From Sphingomonas faeni (lineage in GTDB: Bacteria; Pseudomonadota; Alphaproteobacteria; Sphingomonadales; Sphingomonadaceae): a DNA stretch of 64,000 nucleotides. Both the position numbers and the translations under genes were made by a program. Position 1 is the stretch's first letter; the number at the start of each line of letters is the position of its first letter. The stretch spans positions 62,001-126,000 of the forward strand of contig NZ_JANBVH010000009.1 in assembly GCF_024273235.1 (NCBI RefSeq), read 5' to 3'. This document shows positions 16,292-25,669 of the stretch, one piece after another. The notes beneath the pieces were generated by a model, which did no database searches, was not told the origin of the DNA, and was given only the letters and a program-made list of their open reading frames with translations.

Positions 16292-17803
16292 AGATTCGAT
16301 TCTGCGATCGAACGGGCCGTGGTGGGCGACGAACTCGGCATGGCCGGGGAGTGCCTGCGCGCTGCGTAATGTCGCGGCACGGATCTGGCGGATCGCGTCC
16401 GCCACGCGGTCCGCATCGAGCGCGTCGACGATCGGATCATAGCCGACCGGGATCACGTTCTGGCCGAGCAGGACCTGCACCCAGCTCGATATCCCGAACA
16501 GTTCGTCGTCGTAGCGGAAGATGCGGGCGTTTTTGCGGAACAGCGTGAGCTTTCGCGTCAGGCTGTCGGGGATCGGCATCGTCCGGACATGCCGCCAGAA
16601 CGGGGAATCGTCGCGGCGGGTGGCGTGGTAGTGCAGGATGATGAAGTCGCGAACCGAGGTGTAGGCGTCGCCCATCAGGCGGTTATACTCGTCGCGCTCG
16701 ACGTCGGAGAAACCGCGGTCGGGGAACAGCGCGAAGAGTTTGGAGATGCCGGTCTGGATCAGGTGGATGCTGGTCGATTCGAGCGGTTCGAGAAACCCGC
16801 CGGCAAGCCCCAGTGCGACCACGTTGCCCTGCCACAGCTTTTCCCGGCGACCTGCCTTGAACTGCAACTGGCGCGGCTCGGCGGTCGGTTTCGAGTCGAG
16901 GTTCGCGAGCAACGTAGCGGTCGCCTCGTCATCCGAGATGTGCGCGCTCGAATAGACATGGCCATTGCCGGTGCGATGCTGGAGCGGGATCCGCCATTGC
17001 CAGCCGGCGGTACGCGCGGTCGCTCGCGTGTAGGGGAGCAGCGGTGCGCTCGGTTCGGTCGGCACCGCGACCGCGCGGTCGCAGGGGAGCCAGTGCGACC
17101 AGTCCTCGAACGGCACGCCCATCGTCTCGCCGAGCAACAGGCTGCGAAACCCGGAGCAGTCGATGAAGAGGTCGCCGTCGATCGATCGTCCGTCGTCCAG
17201 CCGGACCGCGCTGACATGCCCCGTGTCGGCATGGCGATCGGTGCCGGTGATGCGTCCCTCGATCCGGGTGACCCCGCCGGCCTCGGCACGGCGGCGGAGG
17301 AACGCGGCATAGAGCCCGGCGTCGAAATGATAGGCGTAGGCCAGCGGCTGTTGCCCGTTGGGAAGGCCGAACTTGTGCAGATACGCGGCGACCGCGGAGG
17401 GCGCATACGCATCGAGGCCGCCGATGCCGGGTCGATTCCGCAGTTTCAGCCAGAGCTGGTGGAACGCCAGCCCCTGGATATCCCGACCATGACCGCCGAA
17501 CGCGTGCATGTAGCGATCCTGGCCGGTGTCCCAGCCGACGAATTCGATACCGAGTTTGAAGGTGGCGCCGGTGGCGCGGAGGAAGTCGCGTTCGTCGATG
17601 CCGATGAGCGCGTTGAATCCCAGGATCGGCGGGATCGTCGCTTCGCCGACGCCGACAGTGCCGATCGCGTCGGACTCGATCAGGACGATCTGGCGCTGGC
17701 CATTGTCGAGATAGCGCGCAGCGGCGGCGGCGGCCATCCAGCCGGCGGTGCCGCCGCCGACGATCACGACCTTGCGGATCGGGCCAGGGTTCGGGTCGGT
17801 CAT
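16283..17803 (-). CDS. Flavin-dependent tryptophan halogenase family protein (hal1)
   Basis: A 506-residue FAD-dependent halogenase homologue with all landmarks intact: the FAD-binding GGGTAG (16-21), the VGVGEAT segment (50-56), the catalytic lysine Lys83 in TFKLGI, the WxWxIP motif (WQWRIP, 268-273) and the conserved glutamate Glu342 in PLESTSI. Characterised members use reduced FAD, oxygen and halide to halogenate tryptophan or indole-like substrates; homologues beside TonB receptors have poorly known roles. There is no signal peptide, so it is cytosolic. It overlaps the preceding halogenase gene by 4 nt (ATGA) and is last of three in tandem. Confidence 0.88.
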   Translation of the reverse strand: MTDPNPGPIRKVVIVGGGTAGWMAAAAAARYLDNGQRQIVLIESDAIGTVGVGEATIPPILGFNALIGIDERDFLRATGATFKLGIEFVGWDTGQDRYMHAFGGHGRDIQGLAFHQLWLKLRNRPGIGGLDAYAPSAVAAYLHKFGLPNGQQPLAYAYHFDAGLYAAFLRRRAEAGGVTRIEGRITGTDRHADTGHVSAVRLDDGRSIDGDLFIDCSGFRSLLLGETMGVPFEDWSHWLPCDRAVAVPTEPSAPLLPYTRATARTAGWQWRIPLQHRTGNGHVYSSAHISDDEATATLLANLDSKPTAEPRQLQFKAGRREKLWQGNVVALGLAGGFLEPLESTSIHLIQTGISKLFALFPDRGFSDVERDEYNRLMGDAYTSVRDFIILHYHATRRDDSPFWRHVRTMPIPDSLTRKLTLFRKNARIFRYDDELFGISSWVQVLLGQNVIPVGYDPIVDALDADRVADAIRQIRAATLRSAQALPGHAEFVAHHGPFDRRIESAK

Positions 17804-19272
17804 CGGGCACGCTCCAGTTGCGCGAGATAGGCGGGGTAAGGCGGCAGCCGCGCGGGCAGCGCGGCGGTCGCGTCGGCAAGTCGCTTCAGCGTCGCGGCGA
17901 TCGGTTCGGGCGGGCTGGCCGACGCGATCGGGTCGGCGATGCGGGGAACCATGCCGAGCCCCAGCAGCAGGCCGTGCCAGTCGTCCTTGTCGAAGCTTTC
18001 GTCCTCGTAGAACGGCAGGCGACCGCGGTGCGCGAACTGCTCCAGCGTGTGGGCGAGGCTGTCGGGGCGGGGCAGGCGTGACGCCCTTTTCCAGAATGGC
18101 CCCCGCGTTCGTCCGGTCGGCAGGTAATGGGCGGCCTGGAAGTCGCGGACGCGTGCGGCCTGGCGGTAACTGCGCTGGTTGTATTCGGCGAGTTCGGTCG
18201 GCGCGCAGTCGCGGCCCGGCAACAGTTCGATCGCGCGCAGGATAGCTTCGTGGGCGAGGTGCAGAGTGGCGTTGGCGAGTGGATCGAGCATGACTGCGGC
18301 ATCGCCCAGCGCGAGGACGTTGTGCTTCCAGGGTTCGGCACGGACGCCCGGCGCAATCGGAACGATCGTTTCGCCGGTGGGCAGGATGCGGCGCGCGCTG
18401 GAGTCCGACGTCTGATCGGCGGCAAAGGCCAGCCCGACCAAGGTCCGGTCGCGCAGGGGGCTCGCAAACCGCCAGCCCGCGGGCATCGCGACCATTCCAT
18501 CGGTCGGCGTAGGGGTCTGCGCAGGCTCCGTCCCTAGCAACAGTCGATCGACCGGAAGCCAGAACCGCCAATCCTCCCACTGCGTATCGAGCGCTGCGCG
18601 CAACGGTGCGGCCGGGCCTGAACAGTCGAGATACAGATCGGCGACGACCCGGCGGCCGTCTGCGAGCGCCAGCGCCGCGACCCGCCCGTCTTCACTTCGC
18701 TCGATGCCGGCATAGGCTCCCGGAACCGGGACGATGCCGATATGCCGGGCAAGCGCGCGCAGCAGGTCGCGGTAGCGGGGCGGATCAAGCCGCAACGCAA
18801 AGTCGAAGCCCGAGATCGGCGAGGTCGGATCGTCGGACGGATGGACGAATTTCTCCGCGGCGGCGAGGACCGCGGGCACCGAGAACGCATCGAACGCCGC
18901 GATTTTGCCATTCCGCCGTGCATTGAGCCAATGCTGGTAGAATGCGCCGGGTGCGATCGTCCCGCCGCGCTCGCCATGCGCCAGCACGAACGACGTCCCA
19001 TCGGCGCTCCAGTCCGACAGCCGGGTGCCAAGCCGGTGCGTGGCACCTGCGGCAAGCAAATCGCGTTCGCGCAGGCCGATCCGGTCGTGGAACTCGGCGA
19101 TCGTAGGCAGGGTGCCGGGCCGGCGATCCGCCAGCGCTGCGGGGTCTTCGGGAGTCTCGATCAACGTCACCACAAGCTCGGGCAGCGCACGCGCGAAAGC
19201 GATCGCCGCGGACAGGCCGACGATCCCGGCGCCGAGCACGGCAATGCTCGCGATCGGCGCTCGGCTCGTCAC
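17800..19272 (-). CDS. Degenerate tryptophan-halogenase paralogue (hal2), probably not a halogenase
   Basis: A 490-residue, full-length open frame related to its two neighbours but with every catalytic landmark altered. The lysine of TFKLGI is Arg80 (ATHRLG), the VGVGEAT segment is missing, WxWxIP is replaced by GWRFAS (266-271), and the conserved glutamate of PLEST is Ala333 (PLANAT). FAD-type features remain: GAGIVG (14-19) and a DCSG segment (217-219). The frame has no stops or shifts and keeps 4-nt overlaps on both sides, so it is under selection as a protein, perhaps as a flavin-binding partner or an enzyme with another activity. Confidence 0.85.
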   Translation of the reverse strand: MTSRAPIASIAVLGAGIVGLSAAIAFARALPELVVTLIETPEDPAALADRRPGTLPTIAEFHDRIGLRERDLLAAGATHRLGTRLSDWSADGTSFVLAHGERGGTIAPGAFYQHWLNARRNGKIAAFDAFSVPAVLAAAEKFVHPSDDPTSPISGFDFALRLDPPRYRDLLRALARHIGIVPVPGAYAGIERSEDGRVAALALADGRRVVADLYLDCSGPAAPLRAALDTQWEDWRFWLPVDRLLLGTEPAQTPTPTDGMVAMPAGWRFASPLRDRTLVGLAFAADQTSDSSARRILPTGETIVPIAPGVRAEPWKHNVLALGDAAVMLDPLANATLHLAHEAILRAIELLPGRDCAPTELAEYNQRSYRQAARVRDFQAAHYLPTGRTRGPFWKRASRLPRPDSLAHTLEQFAHRGRLPFYEDESFDKDDWHGLLLGLGMVPRIADPIASASPPEPIAATLKRLADATAALPARLPPYPAYLAQLERAR

Positions 19273-20789
19273 GCGGCGATCGTCGCGTTGCGGCGCGCGA
19301 TGAACGCGGCATGGTCGGGCATCGCGGTGGCGGTGGCGGCGACATGATCGCGCAGGCTGGCGACCGCGCGATCGAGCCCGTCGAGTCCGGGGCGATCGGC
19401 GCGCTGGTCCCAGGCCTGCGGGATGATCCCCTGGCCGAGATACACCGCGATCCAGCTCGGTTCGAGGAACAGCCCTTCGCCATACTGCGTCACGCGACCG
19501 GCGCTGCGGAACAGCTCCATCTTCTCGGCGAGCGTGTCGGGGACCTCCATCGTCCGGACATGGTGCCAGAAGTCCGAATCGTCGCGTGTGGTGGCGTGAT
19601 AATGCAGGATCAGGAAGTCGCGGATGCGGTCATATTCCATATCGACCATGCGGTTATACTCGGCGCGGTCGGTCGCGGAGATCCCCGCCGCCGCGGCATT
19701 TTGCGGGAACAGCTCGATCAGCTGCGTGACCGCCATCTGCGCGAGGTAGATGCTGGTCGATTCGAGCGGCTCGAGGAACCCCGAGGCGAGCCCGACCGCG
19801 ACGACGTTGCCGACCCAGCTGTTGCGGCGGCGACCGGCGCGGAATTTGAGGAAGCGCGGATCGGAAAGCGGCGCGCCCTCGACCGACGCGACCAGCGTAT
19901 CGGCCGCCGCCTGGTCCGATATATGCGCGCTGGAATAGACATAGCCATTGCCGACGCGGTGCTGGAGCGGGATCCGCCACTGCCACCCGGCCGATTTCGC
20001 CGTGGCCCTCGTATAGGGCTCGATCGGTCCCTCGGGCGACGTGCACGGCATCGCGACGGCACGATCGCAGGGCAGCCAGCGCGACCAGTCCTCCCACGGC
20101 TCTGCCATGGCGTCGCCGAGCAACAGGCTGCGGAAGCCGGAGCAGTCGACGAACAGGTCGCCCTCGATCGTGTCGCCCGAGTCGAGGCGGAGCGCGCGGA
20201 CGTCGCCGCTCACGGCATCCTGGTCCACCGACACGATCCGCGCTTCGGTCCGACGCGCGCCGTGCGCTTCAGCAAAGCGGCGCAGATAGGGGCCGAACAG
20301 CGTCGCATCGAATTGATAGGCATAGCCGAAGCTCGAGGCGAGGTCGCCCGCCGGACCATCGGGAACGGCGAAGCGGTGACGCTTGGCGGCGGCGACCGCG
20401 ACCGAATAGTCGCCGATCGGTCCGGCGCGTCCTTCGGCGGCGAGGCGCAACCAGTAATGGTGGAAGCCGACATCATCGAGCGGGCGGCCGAAACTGCCGA
20501 ACGGATGGATATAGCTGTCGCCGATCGCGCCGAAATCGCGGAAGTCGATCCCGAGCTTGAAGGTCGCATGCGTGGCCCGCATGAAGTCGGCTTCGTCGAG
20601 CCCGAGGCGCTCCACGAACGCGCGGATATGCGGCAGGGTCGCTTCGCCGACGCCGACGATGCCGATCTCGGCCGACTCCACCAGGTGGACCGTGCACGCC
20701 GTCGGCAACAGCCGCACCAACGCCGCCGCCGTCATCCACCCCGCCGTCCCGCCGCCGACCACAATGACCCGCGTTGGCACCCTGTCCAT
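19269..20789 (-). CDS. Flavin-dependent tryptophan halogenase family protein (hal3)
   Basis: A 506-residue FAD-dependent halogenase homologue, first gene of the minus-strand block. Intact motifs: GGGTAG (12-17), VGVGEAT (45-51), Lys78 in TFKLGI, WQWRIP starting at Trp269 and Glu343 in PLESTSI. The ATG at 20789 is chosen because AGAGG lies 11-12 nt upstream and it gives the same length as hal1; an in-frame ATG 36 nt upstream is possible. It is cytosolic, with no signal peptide. It is divergent from the TonB receptor at 21053, a pairing seen widely in Caulobacter, Sphingomonas and Xanthomonas glycan loci. Confidence 0.88.
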   Translation of the reverse strand: MDRVPTRVIVVGGGTAGWMTAAALVRLLPTACTVHLVESAEIGIVGVGEATLPHIRAFVERLGLDEADFMRATHATFKLGIDFRDFGAIGDSYIHPFGSFGRPLDDVGFHHYWLRLAAEGRAGPIGDYSVAVAAAKRHRFAVPDGPAGDLASSFGYAYQFDATLFGPYLRRFAEAHGARRTEARIVSVDQDAVSGDVRALRLDSGDTIEGDLFVDCSGFRSLLLGDAMAEPWEDWSRWLPCDRAVAMPCTSPEGPIEPYTRATAKSAGWQWRIPLQHRVGNGYVYSSAHISDQAAADTLVASVEGAPLSDPRFLKFRAGRRRNSWVGNVVAVGLASGFLEPLESTSIYLAQMAVTQLIELFPQNAAAAGISATDRAEYNRMVDMEYDRIRDFLILHYHATTRDDSDFWHHVRTMEVPDTLAEKMELFRSAGRVTQYGEGLFLEPSWIAVYLGQGIIPQAWDQRADRPGLDGLDRAVASLRDHVAATATAMPDHAAFIARRNATIAA

Positions 20790-20904
20790 GTCTACCATCA
20801 TCCTCTCATCATGGCATTTTTCCATGCCTTTATCAGTAGGGCCGTTCCGAGCCTGTTACACTTTGGCAACACATCGGCAACGTCTGACACATCCGTATAT
20901 CAAA

Positions 20905-20933
20905 TTGTCTTATTCAGCTTGTGGTCCCAAAAT
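20905..20933 (+). promoter_or_regulatory. Candidate sigma-70-like promoter for the TonB receptor
   Basis: TTGTCT (20905-20910), a 17-nt spacer and CAAAAT (20928-20933) lie in the one AT-rich part of the divergent 263-bp region between hal3 and the receptor gene. Each hexamer matches four of six consensus bases. The rest of the region shows no clear operator. Confidence 0.25.
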
Positions 20934-21052
20934 TTGCTGCCTAACACCTTGGCAAGGCGGACGAAGGACGTTCGTCGATCTGGGGAAAGCGTGATCGGAT
21001 CGACTGCTCGAAGAGCGGCGGCGATCGTGCTGTGGATGCTTAGGGGTTTATC

Positions 21053-24000
21053 ATGGCTGGTGTTGCATCATCGCGGGCTATCGCTCGCGCGTCGCGTCTT
21101 GTCGGCGCAAGCGTTTCGGTTATCGCGATCGCCGTGATGGCGCCTTCGGCGTTCGCGCAGGTCGCCGATCCCGCAGCATCCGATCCCCAGGCGGTTCCGG
21201 TCCCCGCCGGCCCGGGCGTCGCCAGCACGACGTCGGGCTCGGCCAGCCTGGATTCGGCGACGGCGGGTACGGCCCCCGGTTCGGCGAGCAACACCACGGG
21301 CACGTCGGGCGCGTCGCAGGACGCCGGCAACCCGACCCCGGATCCCGAGCGCGAAGAGATCGTCGTAACCGGCATTCGCCAGAGCCTGGCCAACGCGCAG
21401 AACATCAAGCGCAACTCCGACACGGTCGTCGACGCGATCACCGCGGAAGACATCGGCGCGCTCCCCGACCGGTCGGTCAACGAAGCGCTGCAGCGTGTTC
21501 CCGGCGTGTCGATCAGCCGTTTTGCGGCCCCCAGCGACTCAGCGCATTACTCGGCCCAGGGCTCGGGCGTCGTGATCCGCGGCCTCAGCTATGTGCGTGG
21601 CGAGTTCAACGGCCGTGACGCGTTTGCGGCGGGCGGCGGTCGCGAGATCGGCTTCAACGACATTCCGGCGGAAATCGTCGGCTCGGTCGAGGTGTTCAAG
21701 AACCTCACCGCCGATCTCGTCGAGGGCGGCATCGCCGGCACCGTCAACATCAACACGCGCAAGCCGTTCGATTCGAAGAAGGACCTGCTGTTCCTCTCGG
21801 CGGGCATGAACCTCGGTGACCTGGAGAAGCGCGGCGCGCCGCAGTTCGTCGGGCTCGTCTCGAAGCAGTTCGATCTCGGCAGCGCAGGCCGGTTCGGCAT
21901 CCTCGCCAGCGGGACCTACCAGAAGCTCTACAGCCGCTCGGACTCGGTGTTCATCTCGTCGATGCTGCCGCGCTACAACGACGACAAGAACGGCAATGGC
22001 GTTCAGGATGCCGGCGAAGGCCGTGTGCTGAACGCGGGCACGCCGTTCCAGTCGACGCTGTTCGATACCTTCCCGCTGCCGGCCGGTCGCGACGTGGTGT
22101 ACGCGCCGCTGGGTGCTGGCTCGCGCTCGCAGGATTTCAATCGCACGCGCATCGGCTATTCGGGCGCCGCGCAGTATGAGACCGCCTCGGGCAACCTGCT
22201 GATCACCGGGCAGTTCGTGCGTGCGGAGTCGACCGACGACTGGCTCGAGCACACCGTCGAGCCGAACGTGTATTACGGCGATGCCAACACCGTCTTCCCG
22301 GTCGGCGGCTCGGACTTCACCTATGACGAGGACGGCATCTTCACGAGCGGTACGCTCGGCAAGCGCAGCGGGCAGGTATTCGGCAACAATCCCGCAGGCT
22401 GCGGTACCAACGCTGATGGTTCGCTGGTAACCTATTGCCCGCTGACGCAGTTCGCGCCGAACGGCGTGTTCACGACCGAGTCGAATCGCCACTTCTTCTC
22501 GAAGTCGATCTCGCAGGATCAGTCGCTCAACATCAAGTTCGAGCCGATCGATCGCCTTCACCTGAACTTCGACGGTCAGTATGCGACGTCGAAGGTGAAG
22601 GTGCGCGACGACATCCTCGATACCGCGACGTTCAGCCAGACCGCCATCGACCTGCGTGGCGGGATCCCGCAGATCACCTCGATCACGCCGGGCTTCGACA
22701 CGACCAGCTATTTCGCCAACCCCAACTCGATCTATTTCCGCGACGCCTTCAATGGCCGCCAGGACAACAAGGGGCGTGAATGGGCGTTCCGCGGCGATGC
22801 GCAGTTCGACGTGAGCGACACCGCGTTCCTGCGCAACGTCCGGGTCGGTGGTCGTTACGCCGATCGCAAGCAGACGGTGAAGGCGGTCGACTATAATAAC
22901 TGGGGCTATCTGTCGGAGACCTGGGCGGCGAATGGTCCCGTGACCTACGCAGCACTCGACCAGAACGAGCAGAGCCTGCACAACTTCACCAACTTCTTCC
23001 GCGGAAAGACCAACACGCCGCCGAGCGCGACGTTCGTCGCCGACGACATCCTGCGCGATCACGATGCGTTCACCGATCTGCTGCGCAAGATCACGGCGCT
23101 CGGGGGTGGGACCTATACGCCGGCCGAGGATCGCAAGACCTCAAACGGCAGCGCGCTGATCGACGGTGCGTATCTGCCGAACGAGGTGTACCGGAACCGC
23201 GAGCAGACCATGGCCGCCTATGCCCGCGCCGATTTCGGCGTCGAGGATTTCGGGAACGGCATGAGCCTGACGGGCAATGTCGGCCTGCGTTTCGTGCGCA
23301 CCAAGGACAATTCGGACGGCGCGATCACCTTCCCGCAGCAGAATACGATCTTCGATCCGAGCAATCTGCCGGCCAACCCCAATGGCGGCACCTATCCGGC
23401 GACGCTGGCCGGGTTCTGTCAGTCGCAGCGCGACGTTCCGCCGACGTCGGGATCGATCAACCCGATCTGCACCGTGCCGGCGGCGCAGCAGGCCGCGATC
23501 CTCGCTTATGCCAATGGATCGTCGACGCCCGATATCGCCAAGCAGAAGTTCAACTTCTGGTTGCCGAGCGCGAACGTGAAGCTGCAGGTCACGCCGACCT
23601 TACTGTTCCGTGCGGCAGGATCGAAGGCGATTTCGCGACCGAACTTCGGCGATCTTCGTAACTATGTCGGCGTCGGCACGTCGGGCGGCAACACGGCCGG
23701 GAACTTCCAGTTCGCCGCGCAATCGCGCAATCCGTTCCTCCGTCCGGTCGAGGCGCTCCAGTTCGACCTGACCAGCGAATGGTATTTCTCGAAGGTCGGC
23801 TCGCTGACCGCGACGGTGTTCCACAAGACGCTGTCGAACATCATCGTCGACAATCTCGGCTATACGCGCACGCTGACCAACAACGGCCAGACGTTCGACG
23901 TGCAGGTCAGCGGCCCCGCCAACGTCGACGGCAAGTCGCGGATCAAGGGCGCGGAAATCGCGTATCAGCAGACCTTCGACTTCCTGCCCGGTGCGCTCGG

Positions 24001-24469
24001 CGGGCTCGGCATGCAGGCTAACTACACGTATGTGAAGGCGGGCAAGATCCCCAACCCGATCCCGGCCAACGGCGCCGCGGATGGCAGCCGTCCGCCGCAG
24101 GACGTCGCCGGCCTGTACGACAATCTGCCGTTGCAGGGGCTGTCGAAGCATACCGTCAACCTCGCCGGCTTCTACGACAAGGGACCGTTCTATGCCCGTG
24201 TCGCGTATAGCTGGCGGTCGAAGTTCCTGCTCACCAACCGCGACTGCTGCTTCCCGTTCCTGCCGGTCTACGCGTTGCCGACCGGACAGCTCGATGCCTC
24301 GGCGTTCGTGACGGTGAACGAGCATTTCAAGCTCGGCGTGACCGCGTCGAACCTGCTCGACGAGACGACCAAGACCAACTTCCTGCTGAACGGTGCCGGG
24401 CTGGAAGCCCCGCGCAGCTTCTTCAAGAACGACCGGTCGTACACGCTGTCGGCGCGCATGACCTTCTGA
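21053..24469 (+). CDS. TonB-dependent receptor (Caulobacter-type, glycan uptake)
   Basis: A 1138-residue outer-membrane receptor. The signal peptide ends at about Ala35 (SAFA-Q); a Ser/Thr/Ala/Pro-rich linker follows, then the TonB box EEIVVTG (101-107), a plug domain (including LPDRSVNEALQRVPGV) and a 22-strand-type beta barrel ending in the terminal phenylalanine of LSARMTF. It belongs to the large receptor subgroup used for oligosaccharide import in Caulobacter and Sphingomonas. AGGGG lies 7 nt before the ATG. Given the surrounding mannanases and endoglucanase, it most likely imports gluco-manno-oligosaccharides into the periplasm. The cupin-like gene follows after 37 nt. Confidence 0.93.
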   Translation: MAGVASSRAIARASRLVGASVSVIAIAVMAPSAFAQVADPAASDPQAVPVPAGPGVASTTSGSASLDSATAGTAPGSASNTTGTSGASQDAGNPTPDPEREEIVVTGIRQSLANAQNIKRNSDTVVDAITAEDIGALPDRSVNEALQRVPGVSISRFAAPSDSAHYSAQGSGVVIRGLSYVRGEFNGRDAFAAGGGREIGFNDIPAEIVGSVEVFKNLTADLVEGGIAGTVNINTRKPFDSKKDLLFLSAGMNLGDLEKRGAPQFVGLVSKQFDLGSAGRFGILASGTYQKLYSRSDSVFISSMLPRYNDDKNGNGVQDAGEGRVLNAGTPFQSTLFDTFPLPAGRDVVYAPLGAGSRSQDFNRTRIGYSGAAQYETASGNLLITGQFVRAESTDDWLEHTVEPNVYYGDANTVFPVGGSDFTYDEDGIFTSGTLGKRSGQVFGNNPAGCGTNADGSLVTYCPLTQFAPNGVFTTESNRHFFSKSISQDQSLNIKFEPIDRLHLNFDGQYATSKVKVRDDILDTATFSQTAIDLRGGIPQITSITPGFDTTSYFANPNSIYFRDAFNGRQDNKGREWAFRGDAQFDVSDTAFLRNVRVGGRYADRKQTVKAVDYNNWGYLSETWAANGPVTYAALDQNEQSLHNFTNFFRGKTNTPPSATFVADDILRDHDAFTDLLRKITALGGGTYTPAEDRKTSNGSALIDGAYLPNEVYRNREQTMAAYARADFGVEDFGNGMSLTGNVGLRFVRTKDNSDGAITFPQQNTIFDPSNLPANPNGGTYPATLAGFCQSQRDVPPTSGSINPICTVPAAQQAAILAYANGSSTPDIAKQKFNFWLPSANVKLQVTPTLLFRAAGSKAISRPNFGDLRNYVGVGTSGGNTAGNFQFAAQSRNPFLRPVEALQFDLTSEWYFSKVGSLTATVFHKTLSNIIVDNLGYTRTLTNNGQTFDVQVSGPANVDGKSRIKGAEIAYQQTFDFLPGALGGLGMQANYTYVKAGKIPNPIPANGAADGSRPPQDVAGLYDNLPLQGLSKHTVNLAGFYDKGPFYARVAYSWRSKFLLTNRDCCFPFLPVYALPTGQLDASAFVTVNEHFKLGVTASNLLDETTKTNFLLNGAGLEAPRSFFKNDRSYTLSARMTF

Positions 24470-24506
24470 GGTAGCGCGACGGGAAGCTGGGGATTACACG
24501 CACGCG

Positions 24507-25523
24507 ATGAGTGATATCCCCGGCTTTCCTGTTGCCGAGACCAGTGCGATCGACGCGGCACGGTTCGAAGCCGAGATCGCGCATGGCTATCGCCCGGTTG
24601 TCATGCGTGGACTTGCGGCCGACTGGCCTGCGGTGCGAGCCGCGCGCATTTCGGATCGTGCGATCGGCGAGCATATCGTGTCGTTCGATGGCGGACGCTC
24701 GGCGGACGTGATGGTCGCGCAAAGCGATGTGCGCGGGCGGTTCTTCTATGATGACGACCTGAGTGGCTTCAATTTCGAGCGTGCGAAGGCGCCGATCCCG
24801 ACCTTGGTCGAGCAGCTGATCGCGCTCCAGGGCGTGGCGGGTGCACCGGCGATCTATGCAGGCGCTGCGGCGGCGGGGGAATTCCTGCCGGGTTGGGCGG
24901 AGGCGAATGTCCTGCCCCTGCCGACCCCCGATGCTGTGCCGCGTGTGTGGATCGGCAACGAGAGCCGGGTATCGACGCATTACGACGTGTCGAGCAACGT
25001 CGCGGTCGTGGTCGCGGGGCGGCGGCGGTTCTGCCTGTTTCCGCCCGAGCAGGGGCCGAACCTGTATGTCGGGCCGCTCGATGTCACGATCGCCGGACAG
25101 CCGGTCAGCCTGGTCGACCTTGAGGCGCCTGATTTGGAGCGATTTCCACGGTTCGTGGAGGCGCGCGCGCAGATGCAGGTGACGATGCTGGAGCCGGGCG
25201 ATGCGATCTTCATTCCGTCGATGTGGTGGCATGACGTGAAGGCGCTCGGGCGGTTCAACGTGCTGGTCAATTACTGGTGGGGGCAGGCGGGCGCGGCGTC
25301 GCCATTCCCTGCGCTGATCCACGCGATCCTGGCGATCCGCGACTTGCCCGAGGGCGAGCGGGCGGCGGTGCGGGGGTGGTTCGATCACTATGTGTTCGGC
25401 GACGATGCGAAGGCTGCGGCCGCGCATTTGCCCGAGGCAATGCGGGGCGTGCTCGGGGTTCCCTCGGTGGAGCGGACCGACGCGATCCGCGGGTATCTCG
25501 CGCGGACGCTGGAGCGGCTGTAG
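24507..25523 (+). CDS. Cupin-like (JmjC/FIH-type) protein of the TonB-receptor locus
   Basis: A 338-residue protein with a JmjC/factor-inhibiting-HIF-like cupin fold. The iron-binding triad is visible: His158-x-Asp160 in THYD and His242 in PSMWWHDV, with the VPRVWIG and RFCLFPP strands of the barrel. Such proteins are 2-oxoglutarate/iron oxygenases or have lost activity; the substrate of this subgroup is unknown. It lies 37 nt after the TonB receptor in the same direction and is almost certainly co-transcribed. The receptor/halogenase/cupin trio is a recurrent alphaproteobacterial arrangement. There is no signal peptide. Confidence 0.82.
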   Translation: MSDIPGFPVAETSAIDAARFEAEIAHGYRPVVMRGLAADWPAVRAARISDRAIGEHIVSFDGGRSADVMVAQSDVRGRFFYDDDLSGFNFERAKAPIPTLVEQLIALQGVAGAPAIYAGAAAAGEFLPGWAEANVLPLPTPDAVPRVWIGNESRVSTHYDVSSNVAVVVAGRRRFCLFPPEQGPNLYVGPLDVTIAGQPVSLVDLEAPDLERFPRFVEARAQMQVTMLEPGDAIFIPSMWWHDVKALGRFNVLVNYWWGQAGAASPFPALIHAILAIRDLPEGERAAVRGWFDHYVFGDDAKAAAAHLPEAMRGVLGVPSVERTDAIRGYLARTLERL

Positions 25524-25535
25524 CCCAACTTCGCA

Positions 25536-25659
25536 ATCCTCCCCCGCCAGGGGGAGGTGGCGCCGAAGGCGACGGAGGGGGCGGACACGAAACAGAGGTT
25601 TCGCTTACCTCCCCCTCCGTCTGGCAAGCGCCAGCCACCTCCCCCTGGCGGGGGAGGAT
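25536..25659. repeat. Dispersed inverted-repeat element, family B copy 2
   Basis: Same ends (ATCCTCCCCC and GGGGGAGGAT) and inner CGGAGGGGG / CCCCCTCCG pair as the copies at 4100 and 38870. It sits exactly between the convergent cupin-like and GH9 genes, where it may act as a two-way transcription stop. Confidence 0.85.
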
Positions 25660-25669
25660 GATAATTGTT

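Noticed and set aside
12924..16442. A very long open frame on the plus strand opposite GH2 and GH97 (over 1100 codons)
   Set aside because: It mirrors the codon structure of the real genes in GC-rich DNA; its product is Arg/Asp/Gly-rich low-complexity without domains, while the minus strand encodes complete glycosidases with catalytic motifs.
17800..19272. hal2 as a pseudogene
   Set aside because: The frame is intact over 490 codons with coupled overlaps at both ends, so loss of motifs is better explained by changed function than by decay.
20854..20871. TGTTACAC...GGCAACA palindrome ahead of the TonB receptor as an operator
   Set aside because: Only five of nine positions pair, no better than chance in this region.
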